NCBI RefSeq assembly: GCF_965196975.1
Contig: NZ_OZ239981.1
Coordinates: 3,162,001-3,226,000, forward strand
Length of the DNA: 64,000 nucleotides
Direction: 5' to 3'
Source of the DNA: Endozoicomonas sp965196975
GTDB lineage: Bacteria; Pseudomonadota; Gammaproteobacteria; Pseudomonadales; Endozoicomonadaceae
Part shown: one piece after another, positions 36,624 to 44,768 of the stretch
Layout: every line of letters starts with the position of its first letter
How positions within the stretch are numbered: the stretch's first letter is position 1
Position numbers and translations under genes: made by a program
The notes under the pieces: model-generated
Databases searched by the model: none
What the model saw: only the letters and a program-made list of their open reading frames with translations
What the model was told of the DNA's origin: nothing

Positions 36624-36628
36624 TAAGA

Positions 36629-36750
36629 GTTTGACACTCTAATGACTTTCTGGGTGACTGCTCCAATGAGATATTTACTAAAGAAATAATAAATTTATTT
36701 TAAATATAAAATATATATAAATCGCATAGAGTCCCCCCCCCTTAAAGTAC
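36629..36750. other. AT-rich spacer with a run of nine C
   Basis: Between the right end of the insertion sequence and the DUF971 stop. It contains a long A/T-only stretch (about 36678-36720) and nine consecutive C at 36733-36741, ten bases past the stop codon of DUF971. The run is outside any coding region, so a slip there should not switch a protein on or off. Confidence 0.5.
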
Positions 36751-37146
36751 TTACTGAAAAAGTCGAACCACTGATACTTCCGGGTCTCGACTGGCACCAG
36801 CATCCCTCAATGCCTGCAGGTATTTATACCACATGGCTTCCTTGTTAAGACAAAGCTCATAAAGGTAACCCCAGTCATAAATGCCACTGTCATGTCCATC
36901 ATCAAAAATCAGCTTGATGGCATATTGGCCAACCATTTCCACACTGGTGACAGCCACATTCAGTTTGCCGGTCTGCAGGACGGGGTTGCCATGACCACGA
37001 ACCTCTGCAGAAGGGCTTAATACTCGTAGCAACTCTGCTTCCAGCTGGAACGTTTCATGACCAAACTGAACCTCCAAAGTCTTAGAGCGTTTGTGCAGTT
37101 TAATAGCGGAAGGAATCGGGGTCGTCATTTCAGGCAGGGTATCCAC
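36751..37146 (-). CDS. DUF971 protein (gamma-butyrobetaine hydroxylase-like N-terminal domain)
   Basis: Small single-domain protein of 131 residues. The domain runs from about IKLHKRSKTLEVQFG to GIYDWGYLYELC, which is the family's end motif (YxWxYLxxL-type). It is found next to hslUV in many gammaproteobacteria and is proposed to take part in iron-sulfur cluster or metal handling; that function is not shown here. The start is GTG at 37146 or ATG at 37128; neither has a clear Shine-Dalgarno. It follows hslU by 62 bp. Confidence 0.88.
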   Translation of the reverse strand: MDTLPEMTTPIPSAIKLHKRSKTLEVQFGHETFQLEAELLRVLSPSAEVRGHGNPVLQTGKLNVAVTSVEMVGQYAIKLIFDDGHDSGIYDWGYLYELCLNKEAMWYKYLQALRDAGASRDPEVSVVRLFQ

Positions 37147-37208
37147 TCATTACGAAAGAGTAAGAAAAGGGAGTGGCCAGTAAGACACTGACCACTGCAT
37201 CTCAGAGA

Positions 37209-38546
37209 TTAGAGGATATAACGGCTCAGATCTTCATCCTGAACCAGTTCACCCAGATGCTTATCCACATAGGCAGCATCAATCTTCAGAGGTGCGCCAT
37301 CCTGGGCAGATGCCAGATCTGCAGCACCAAAAGAAACCTCTTCCAGCAGACGCTCCATAACGGTATGGAGACGACGGGCACCGATATTCTCAGTACGTTC
37401 ATTCACCTGCCAGGAAACCTCAGCCAAGCGACGAATGGCATCGTCGGCAAACTCGATATTGAGCGATTCTGTTGCCATCAGTGCCTGATACTGTTCTGTC
37501 AGGGAAGCATCTGGCTCCGTCAGAATACGCATAAAGTCATCAGAAGAGAGTGCTTTCAGTTCAACACGGATTGGCAGGCGGCCCTGCAATTCTGGAATCA
37601 GATCGGACGGCTTAGCCAGGTGGAACGCACCGGATGCAATAAACAGGATGTGATCCGTCTTCACCATGCCGTACTTGGTGGAAACGGTACAGCCTTCAAT
37701 TAATGGCAGCAGGTCACGCTGAACCCCTTCACGGGAAACATCCGCATTCGAAGCACCGGAGCGCTTGGCCACTTTGTCAATTTCATCAAGGAAGACAATA
37801 CCATTCTGCTCAACAGCATCAACGGCCTTGGTCTTGAGTTCATCCTCATTCACCAGCTTGGCCGCTTCTTCTTCCTGAACCAGACGCATGGCATCCTTGA
37901 CTTTCAGCTTACGCTTTTTGGACTTACCCGTATTCAGGTTAGAGAACATGTTCTGAAGCTGGCTGGTCATCTCTTCCATACCAGGAGGGGCCATGATTTC
38001 TACACCCATGGCTGCTTCGCGAACATCAATCTCAATCTCTTTGTCGTCCAGGTCACCTTCACGCAGCTTTTTGCGGAATACCTGACGGGTCGAGTTGTCC
38101 TGGGGCTGAGACTCTTCACCAAAAGTACGGGGAGGCGGCAGCAGTGCATCCAGAATGCGCTCTTCAGCGGCATCCAATGCACGGTGACGAACACGCTCCA
38201 TTTCCATCTCACGAAGCATTTTGATGGCAGCGTCCATCAGGTCACGAACTATGGACTCAACATCGCGGCCTACATAACCCACTTCCGTAAATTTAGTGGC
38301 CTCAATCTTGATAAACGGTGCATTAGCAAGCTTGGCCAGACGACGGGCAATCTCGGTTTTACCAACACCGGTTGGGCCGATCATCAAAATATTTTTCGGG
38401 CTGATCTCGTTACGCAGATCTTCACTCAACTGCATTCTACGCCAGCGGTTACGAAGGGCAATTGCAACGGCGCGCTTGGCCTCGTCCTGGCCAATAATAT
38501 GCTTGTCCAGCTCATGGACAATTTCACGGGGTGTCATATCTGACAT
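37209..38546 (-). CDS. hslU: HslU ATPase of the HslUV protease
   Basis: AAA+ unfoldase (ClpY) that feeds substrates into HslV. Walker A is GPTGVGKTEIARRLA and Walker B is GIVFLDEIDKV. An intermediate I-domain lies at about residues 110-240. The pore loop GYVGRDVE and the C-terminal DLSRYIL tail, which docks into HslV, are intact. 445 residues, typical. It starts 28 bp after hslV, forming hslVU. Confidence 0.97.
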   Translation of the reverse strand: MSDMTPREIVHELDKHIIGQDEAKRAVAIALRNRWRRMQLSEDLRNEISPKNILMIGPTGVGKTEIARRLAKLANAPFIKIEATKFTEVGYVGRDVESIVRDLMDAAIKMLREMEMERVRHRALDAAEERILDALLPPPRTFGEESQPQDNSTRQVFRKKLREGDLDDKEIEIDVREAAMGVEIMAPPGMEEMTSQLQNMFSNLNTGKSKKRKLKVKDAMRLVQEEEAAKLVNEDELKTKAVDAVEQNGIVFLDEIDKVAKRSGASNADVSREGVQRDLLPLIEGCTVSTKYGMVKTDHILFIASGAFHLAKPSDLIPELQGRLPIRVELKALSSDDFMRILTEPDASLTEQYQALMATESLNIEFADDAIRRLAEVSWQVNERTENIGARRLHTVMERLLEEVSFGAADLASAQDGAPLKIDAAYVDKHLGELVQDEDLSRYIL

Positions 38547-38574
38547 ATCAGAAACTCGTTATATTGCTATTGCT

Positions 38575-39117
38575 TCAAGCAGCTGGAAGCTCTTCGATGA
38601 CTTGGTTTGAGTTGGTGTAGACGCAAATATCTGCGGCGATACCCAGACTCTTTTCAACGATATCCCGGGCCCCCATCTCGGTATTATGAAACAGGGCCTT
38701 TGCGGCTGCCTGGGCATAAAAACCACCGGAGCCAATGGCCAGAATGCCATCTTCCGTCTCCATCACATCACCATTGCCAGTGATAATCAGGGAGGCAGTG
38801 GCGTCAGCAACAATCAGCATGGCTTCCAGACGTTGCAGTGCCCGCTCGGTTCGCCATTCTTTGGCCAGCTCAACCGCTGATTTGGTCAGTCGTCCCTGGT
38901 GTTTTTCCAGCTGGGCTTCAAAACGCTCAAACAGGGTAAATGCATCAGCGGTACCACCGGCAAACCCGGCAATCACTTTACCCTGATACAGTCGGCGTAC
39001 TTTGTGGGCGTTGCCCTTGATTACGGCATCACCCAGCGAAACCTGGCCATCACCACCGATCACGACACTGCCGCCACGACGTACCGACAGAATAGTTGTG
39101 CCACGATACTGTTCCAA
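38575..39117 (-). CDS. hslV: HslV peptidase of the HslUV protease
   Basis: Threonine protease forming the two-ring HslV dodecamer. The mature enzyme should begin at the Thr in MEQYRG|TTILSVRRGG, so a six-residue leader probably has to be removed; in E. coli the Thr directly follows the initiator Met. VVIGGDGQVSLG and GFAGGTADAFTLFERFE are conserved. 180 residues. Co-transcribed with hslU. Confidence 0.96.
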   Translation of the reverse strand: MEQYRGTTILSVRRGGSVVIGGDGQVSLGDAVIKGNAHKVRRLYQGKVIAGFAGGTADAFTLFERFEAQLEKHQGRLTKSAVELAKEWRTERALQRLEAMLIVADATASLIITGNGDVMETEDGILAIGSGGFYAQAAAKALFHNTEMGARDIVEKSLGIAADICVYTNSNQVIEELPAA

Positions 39118-39222
39118 GGCTCGCTCCTTAATAAAAAACGGATAACAGGGCCTTATATGGGGGGAAGAGAATTATTTATCAAGTGGGGCAGGAGAGAAAC
39201 CCGCCCGGAATTGCGCTTTTTT

Positions 39223-39822
39223 TTATTTGAGTTGTAAGAGAAGACTATCAATATTCTGGCTTGCCAGCACTTTTTGAGCATTCTGGAGTGATGAACGATC
39301 AGTAAATGGCCCCAGCTGCACCCGGTGCCAGGTTTCTCCACCGCCCACACTGACTTTCTCAACTTTAGGTGTTAAACCTTCCAGCAGTAATTGTGCCCTG
39401 AGTCGCTCAGCATCCTTGGAACTGCGAAAAGAACCTGCCTGCAGAAGATATTTTTTAGGCTTGGTTGTCGCGGTTGCTGCAGGCTTCTGATCCGGCTTAC
39501 CACTCTGTGTTTTAGCAGGAACAGCCACCGGTTCTGGTTCCGCAATGGATACCGTCACCTCAGACTCAGGAAGGAGAGTATAAAAATCAAATACAGGCTG
39601 ATGGTCTTTCTTCTGCGCATTCTCTGAAGAGGAAGCGACTTGTTCAGCTACCGTACGCACATCTTTGGCTGAAGGTGCCAGCCCTGCCAGAAAGGCAACA
39701 AAAACACCAATCACCAAACCTGCCAACATCCAGGCCCAACCTGGCAGTGACACACCCGACGCCTTGCTGGTGCTTTTCGACTTACTGGCTCCGCGCCTGG
39801 TACTGTTAGATCTGGATGTCAT
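39223..39822 (-). CDS. ftsN: SPOR-domain cell division protein, FtsN-like
   Basis: Bitopic inner-membrane protein with a short basic cytoplasmic tail, one membrane helix (about residues 26-50), a low-complexity periplasmic linker and a C-terminal SPOR domain (about 120-199: YLLQAGSFRSSKDAERLRAQ and HRVQLGPFTD) that binds denuded glycan at the septum. ATG 39822 follows GAGAG; the upstream TTG (39831) is less likely. Placement next to hslV matches FtsN in other gammaproteobacteria. At about 199 residues it is short for FtsN. Confidence 0.85.
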   Translation of the reverse strand: MTSRSNSTRRGASKSKSTSKASGVSLPGWAWMLAGLVIGVFVAFLAGLAPSAKDVRTVAEQVASSSENAQKKDHQPVFDFYTLLPESEVTVSIAEPEPVAVPAKTQSGKPDQKPAATATTKPKKYLLQAGSFRSSKDAERLRAQLLLEGLTPKVEKVSVGGGETWHRVQLGPFTDRSSLQNAQKVLASQNIDSLLLQLK

Positions 39823-40308
39823 ATCTCTCAACTTTCATTTCGTCAGGTCAGTATTCAATCAGGCTCTTTATGAACACTATTCGATAAAGATACCATTATC
39901 TTCTGCCTTACTGATATAAGTTCAAGCACAGCTATTCGAATACGGAAGTGCTTCTATTGAGACAAGTGGCCTTTTTCGATAGCATTCCCACCATTTAGTG
40001 CTCAGAACAACAACCTGCCTGCCTGATCTTAACTGATTGAATCATTACATCAGTCCTACTTTCACCAAAGTATCGAGACCACAGTAAATGCTTCAAACTC
40101 CCATGGACAGGCTCGATGTAAAACCGTTGTAACGCCCTTAATGAACTTCATGCTGCCAGTGTGCTCTTACCTTTTTAGCCATTGTCAGTGATCAAGTCTC
40201 AGTATCTATGGGCACCTTGAGCTTAGATTTGCCTCTCATCCCAATACATTCAATGGGCCGTGAGGAACAGCCGTTAAATACCAGCGAGTATTAACCAAGG
40301 ACTCATGC
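39823..40308. other. ftsN-argS divergent intergenic region
   Basis: About 486 bp without a convincing gene on either strand. It contains the divergent promoters of ftsN-hslVU and argS, but I could not assign hexamers with confidence. In related genomes argS and ftsN lie in the same direction; the divergent layout here makes this a likely breakpoint of a rearrangement. Confidence 0.5.
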
Positions 40309-42051
40309 ATGAATATTCTCAAGCTGCTTGAAGACCGAGTCATCAAAGCGCTTATTGCTGCGGGTGCTCCAGAAGATACCCCAGCTATGGTTCGCCCCAG
40401 CGCGCGTGCGAACTTCGGTGATTACCAGTGCAACGCCGTGATGGCTGCCGCCAAAAAAATGGGCATGAATCCACGGGAACTGGCTCAAAAAGTAATCAAT
40501 AATCTTGATCTTGATGGCATTGCCAGCAATGTTGAAATTGCCGGCCCCGGTTTTATCAACATACATCTGTCTTCTCAATGGCTGGCCAGCAGTCTTCAGC
40601 CTGCCGTCCAAGATCCTCGGGCCGGTGTTGCAGAAACCGACAACAAACAAACCGTTGTCGTTGATTACTCAGCACCGAATGTTGCCAAAGAGATGCACGT
40701 TGGCCACCTGCGCTCAACCATCATTGGTGATTCCACTGCAAGAACCCTTGATTTTCTTGGACACAAGGTGATTCGACAGAACCACCTGGGCGACTGGGGC
40801 ACCCAATTCGGCATGCTGATCGCCCACCTGGAAGAACTCGAGAAAGAGAGTCAGGAAGCCATGAGCATGGAGCTTTCTGACCTGGAAACGTTCTATCGCG
40901 AAGCCAAGAAGCACTTTGATGAAAATCCTGACTTCGCAACCCGCGCCAGACAGTATGTAGTACGCCTTCAGGCGGGTGACGAATACTGCCTGAAGCTCTG
41001 GAAAAAGCTGGTCGATGTCACCCTGTCACACAACCAGGATACCTATGATCGCCTGAATGTCTCACTGACCACTGCAGATGTTATGGGTGAAAGCGCCTAT
41101 AACGACAGCCTGCCAGTCATCATCAAATTACTGGATGAAAAAGGGCTATTGAGTGAAGACGACGGTGCAAAAGTTGTCTTTCTGGATGAGTTCAAAAACA
41201 AAGATGGCGATCCAATGGGGGTCATCGTCGAGAAGTCCGGCGGTGGTTTTCTCTATACCACTACCGACCTCGCCGCAATTCGTCACCGTTGCCATACCCT
41301 GAACGCCGACCGTGTTCTTTATTACGTAGATGCTCGTCAGGGGCAGCACTTCGAACAGGTATTCACCATTGCCCGAAAGGCAGGATTTGCTTCTGACCAC
41401 GTGTCACTTGAACACCATGCCTTCGGCATGATGCTGGGCAAAGATGGCAAGCCGTTCAAGACCCGAGCCGGAACCACCATCAAACTGGCGGATCTTCTGG
41501 ATGAGGCTGAAGAACGAGCAGCAGCCCTGATTGCCAGCAAATCCAACGACCTTTCAGAAGAACAAAAGGTGAATGTGATCCGCTCTGTGGCCATTGGCTC
41601 AGTAAAATATGCGGATCTGTCCAAGAACCGGACCAGCGACTATGTCTTTGACTGGGACAACATGCTGGCCTTTGAGGGCAATACAGCTCCTTATCTGCTC
41701 TATGCCTATACCCGGATCATGAGCATCTTCCGCAAAGCCGGCATCAGTGAGTCTGACCTCACTGGTGATATCATGATCGAGAATGATGCTGAGCGTGAAC
41801 TGGCTCTGCAGCTGTGTCGCTTCAGTGAAACCATTGAGTCGGTTGCCAGAGAAGGTTTACCACACCAACTGTGTGCTTACCTGTACGAAATCTCCGGTGC
41901 CTTTATGAAGTTCTATGAAGCTTGCCCGGTTAACAAGGAAGGAGTTTCTGAAGAGCTTCGCAACAGCCGCCTGCAGATCTGTGCTCTAACTGCCAGAACT
42001 CTGAAGCTGGGTCTTGGTCTGCTGGGTATCGAGACGGTCGAACAGATGTAA
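40309..42051 (+). CDS. argS: Arginyl-tRNA synthetase
   Basis: Class I synthetase charging tRNA-Arg. It has an N-terminal Add1 domain (about residues 1-90), then the catalytic core with the HIGH-type signature in APNVAKEMHVGHLRST, and the KMSKS position occupied by GKPFKTRAGTT, as usual for ArgRS. A DALR anticodon-binding domain forms the C-terminus, ending in MKFYEACPVN and IETVEQM. 580 residues, typical. AAGGA precedes the ATG. Its terminator is interrupted by IS66. Confidence 0.97.
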   Translation: MNILKLLEDRVIKALIAAGAPEDTPAMVRPSARANFGDYQCNAVMAAAKKMGMNPRELAQKVINNLDLDGIASNVEIAGPGFINIHLSSQWLASSLQPAVQDPRAGVAETDNKQTVVVDYSAPNVAKEMHVGHLRSTIIGDSTARTLDFLGHKVIRQNHLGDWGTQFGMLIAHLEELEKESQEAMSMELSDLETFYREAKKHFDENPDFATRARQYVVRLQAGDEYCLKLWKKLVDVTLSHNQDTYDRLNVSLTTADVMGESAYNDSLPVIIKLLDEKGLLSEDDGAKVVFLDEFKNKDGDPMGVIVEKSGGGFLYTTTDLAAIRHRCHTLNADRVLYYVDARQGQHFEQVFTIARKAGFASDHVSLEHHAFGMMLGKDGKPFKTRAGTTIKLADLLDEAEERAAALIASKSNDLSEEQKVNVIRSVAIGSVKYADLSKNRTSDYVFDWDNMLAFEGNTAPYLLYAYTRIMSIFRKAGISESDLTGDIMIENDAERELALQLCRFSETIESVAREGLPHQLCAYLYEISGAFMKFYEACPVNKEGVSEELRNSRLQICALTARTLKLGLGLLGIETVEQM

Positions 42052-42059
42052 ATAACAAT

Positions 42060-42081
42060 AAGGCTGGTATAAAAACCAGCC
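42060..42081 (+). terminator. argS terminator, broken by IS66 insertion
   Basis: GGCTGGT-ATAAAA-ACCAGCC hairpin 10 bp past the argS stop. The original T-rich tail (CAGCCTTTGATTT) is now 1.6 kb away at 43684, because IS66 inserted right after the 3' arm. The stem survives through the target duplication but the T-run does not. Confidence 0.7.
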
Positions 42082-43680
42082 GTAACTATTCAGCACCCAG
42101 CAAAGGCGTATTGTTGTAATTTCGAACCGCTTTAAGAAGCGCCTGAAATATGTTCAACCCCTGCTTTTTAGCAGATGATAAATAGCTTCGGATTCGGGTA
42201 AACATGGTACCTCCGTCTTCGCTTCTGAAGCAGCCTGAGATCTTCTGCTTAAGTTTGGCCATCCTGGCATCACGTTCACTGCCATTGTTATCGAAGGGAA
42301 TTGAAAAGTCCGACATGAAGCGCAACGTTTCAACCTTAAACTCAATAAGCCTTTTGAACAGGTTGTAGGCCTTGGTATTCCTGACCTTCTTACGTCCAAG
42401 CACCTGTCGTTGTTTTTCCATATAAGCGGTTTCCTTCGTGAGAGCCCTTTGAAGGATTTGGTCGTATATCGTCTCAATGCGAAGCTGTATTGCACCAGGC
42501 ATTTGAGTCAGACCGGCTGCTTTGTATTTCTTGCAGAAGTGCCAGGAGAGCGTAAGCAATTTCATCAGCCGCAGAGCCAGCTTATTCGCATCCCTATCGA
42601 CAACTCCCTGAAGCTCTCTCAGATGATGGGCATTACAAAGCACATGCACTGCCGCATAGGCAAAGTAGGACTTCCAATGATCGTGAACCAGAATGCCTGC
42701 AAAAGTCAGCAGGATGCCCATTGCATCCATTGCTTCACAACCTCGCCTTTCTGAGAGGTAGTAAAGCGTCCATTGGTCATCTCGCATAATGTGTAACCAC
42801 CACAGTGAACCGTCAACCCGCATGCCAGTTTCATCCGCTCCTGCAACCGGACTTTCTTGTAAAGCATCGCGGATACTCTGCTCAGTAGAGGCCAGGTTCT
42901 CATGGGTATAGGCAACAAAATTGGCAACAGAGCCTGCGCTGACACTCATGCAATAAATAGTATTGAAATACTCAGACACCCGGTGATATGGGATGAAGTG
43001 ATACTGGTTTAAATGAACAGCCATTGCCTGAGTCACTTCTCCGTATTGAGCAGCGGCTTTCACTCCTTGGGGAAACTCAGCGGTGTTCCGTTTACCACAA
43101 GGACATACTTTAACGTCTGCCCAGTACGCGGTAACTTCAAATTCTCCGGGTCTACCTGGATCAAAAACCTGTCGCTCAATGTATTTGGTGGGTTTAATAT
43201 CGATAAGCGAAGACTGGCAACAGCAACATTTTTCAACCTTCAGATGCCTGACATAATCGGGTAAGGCGACACGTCTCAAACAAGAGCCTTGATGACCTTT
43301 CTGGCCACCTGGTTTATTGCCTGAAGATGGTCTAAGGCTTTTGGGGTTCGGTGTTTCCTGTGAGGAGCAGGGGGCTTCTTTGGAAGATGTATCACCTTTA
43401 TCACTCCCTTTTTTACTGGGCTTTTGATAACCATCTGACGATGGTGGCTTACTACTGTTTTGACTGTTTTTATTAACCCTTTCTTCCAGTTCGCTGCAAC
43501 GTTCCCGTAAAAGCGCATTCTCGGTCCGAAGCTCTTCATTCTCTTTAAGGAGAGCTTCGGTAAACGGAGTAGCTGGGAAGTCTGGTTCCATACTGGAGAT
43601 TTGTTAGAAAAATTGAGTATAAGATGATGGTCGAAAAATCAGAAAATTCCAGATTTATATGAAGGGTGCTGAATAGTTAC
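42082..43680 (-). mobile_element. Intact IS66-family element, 8-bp target duplication
   Basis: 1599 bp. Perfect 17-bp terminal inverted repeats: GTAACTATTCAGCACCC (42082-42098) and its inverse (43664-43680). The direct repeat AACCAGCC flanks it (42074-42081 and 43681-43688); 8 bp is the IS66-family duplication length. It carries only the large transposase gene, without tnpA/tnpB, so it belongs to the single-gene type of IS66 element. Confidence 0.93.
42086..43591 (-). CDS. IS66-family transposase (TnpC type)
   Basis: 501 residues, uninterrupted. An N-terminal leucine-zipper-like coiled coil (about 12-42), a Ser/Lys-rich linker with SSKPPSSDG, a zinc-binding region (CCCC...CPCG, about 122-166), then the DDE core: D253 in AGADETGMRVDG, D304 in VHDHWKSYF and E439 in FDNNGSERDARM. 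The stop codon is inside the left terminal repeat. All catalytic residues are present, so it may be active. Confidence 0.94.
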   Translation of the reverse strand: MEPDFPATPFTEALLKENEELRTENALLRERCSELEERVNKNSQNSSKPPSSDGYQKPSKKGSDKGDTSSKEAPCSSQETPNPKSLRPSSGNKPGGQKGHQGSCLRRVALPDYVRHLKVEKCCCCQSSLIDIKPTKYIERQVFDPGRPGEFEVTAYWADVKVCPCGKRNTAEFPQGVKAAAQYGEVTQAMAVHLNQYHFIPYHRVSEYFNTIYCMSVSAGSVANFVAYTHENLASTEQSIRDALQESPVAGADETGMRVDGSLWWLHIMRDDQWTLYYLSERRGCEAMDAMGILLTFAGILVHDHWKSYFAYAAVHVLCNAHHLRELQGVVDRDANKLALRLMKLLTLSWHFCKKYKAAGLTQMPGAIQLRIETIYDQILQRALTKETAYMEKQRQVLGRKKVRNTKAYNLFKRLIEFKVETLRFMSDFSIPFDNNGSERDARMAKLKQKISGCFRSEDGGTMFTRIRSYLSSAKKQGLNIFQALLKAVRNYNNTPLLGAE

Positions 43681-43789
43681 AACCAGCCTTTGATTTAGCT
43701 ACAAAGCATTCGGGACACGGAGTAGACAACTTTACTAAAAACTTGCTTTATAAGTATCACTCATCCTCTACGATTGTTACCGTACAGAA

Positions 43790-44227
43790 CTACACCTCCA
43801 GCATAAACGTCACTGGACCATCATTAAGCAGAGAGACTTTCATATCCGCACCAAAGCGGCCGGTGGCAACGTCCGGATGCTGGATTTCGGCCTGTTCAAC
43901 AAAATAGTTATAAATCTTTTCCCCCAGCTCAGGAGAGGCTCCAGAGCTAAAACTGGGGCGTAAACCTTTTCGAGTATCTGCGACCAGAGTGAACTGGGAA
44001 ACAATGAGCAAACCACCACCTACCTCTTTCAAACCAAGATTCATCTTGCCCTGATCATCACTGAAAATTCGATACTTCAGTACTTTATCAAGCAACTTAT
44101 CCGCAAGCGCCGGGTCGTCCCCTTTTTCAACCCCCAGTAACAGAAGAATGCCGGGACCAATCTCTCCAACCGTCTCCCCATCCACCACAACGCTGGCATG
44201 CTTTACACGCTGAATCAGACCTTTCAT
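43790..44227 (-). CDS. dtd: D-aminoacyl-tRNA deacylase
   Basis: Removes D-amino acids (and mischarged Gly) from tRNA, a chirality proofreading step in the cytoplasm. The signature motifs are SQFTL (LLIVSQFTLVAD) and the C-terminal GPVT (LLNDGPVTFMLEV). 145 residues, typical. Next to the proline iminopeptidase gene as in other gammaproteobacteria, although a short ORF lies between them here. Confidence 0.95.
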   Translation of the reverse strand: MKGLIQRVKHASVVVDGETVGEIGPGILLLLGVEKGDDPALADKLLDKVLKYRIFSDDQGKMNLGLKEVGGGLLIVSQFTLVADTRKGLRPSFSSGASPELGEKIYNYFVEQAEIQHPDVATGRFGADMKVSLLNDGPVTFMLEV

Positions 44228-44352
44228 CTATATTTCTCAAGTTACTTCAAGACTTCTCTCACAAGAATCTGGGCATAATGCATACGCTGGACAGCCCATA
44301 TTCTAACCGCTGTGAGAATTGCTATTGACGATATTCCAGCCCTACTCACTGA

Positions 44353-44673
44353 CTAATCATCAAAAGCGCTTATTTCGGGACCACTGGTAGATATTTGACG
44401 AGCGTGAAAGTGACCAGGAAATACATCAGGTATATAGCATGACGTTAACGTAAACGAAAAAACTGGAGTTACCTTAGACATTACGGAAAGCTTCCTGCCT
44501 ATAAAGCTTCCTGCACATCCTTTTGCCGTATCACGCGTTTGGACAAGTAGCTGCCCAGAGTTGTCACCAATATACTTAAGATCACCAGCGGTAAACTCTA
44601 TGTAATCAGAATAACTACAACCATAGGGCGTTACTATGTAGGCAGTGGCTATTTCACTCAAGTTCACTTGCAC
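44353..44673 (-). CDS. Short ORF of unknown function, possibly a remnant
   Basis: 106 codons from a GTG at 44673 (MQVNLSEIATAYIVTPYGC). An in-frame stop lies only five codons upstream and there is no Shine-Dalgarno. The N-terminal half looks protein-like (ISVQVNLSEIATAYIVTPY continues before the proposed start) while the C-terminal part loses that character. It could be a fragment of a larger beta-rich protein. It lies between dtd and the proline iminopeptidase gene. I recognise no family. Confidence 0.35.
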   Translation of the reverse strand: MQVNLSEIATAYIVTPYGCSYSDYIEFTAGDLKYIGDNSGQLLVQTRDTAKGCAGSFIGRKLSVMSKVTPVFSFTLTSCYIPDVFPGHFHARQISTSGPEISAFDD

Positions 44674-44768
44674 AGAGATAGTGACCCATCATCGAAAAAC
44701 AGCTCATGAGAATACATTATAAAATCAACCCCATTCCAAGAATGGGGCGGACTTTACAAATAAAACCA

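Noticed and set aside
31473..36628. Composite transposon carrying the 788-residue gene
   Set aside because: The flanking elements are unrelated and each has its own target duplication, so they inserted separately.
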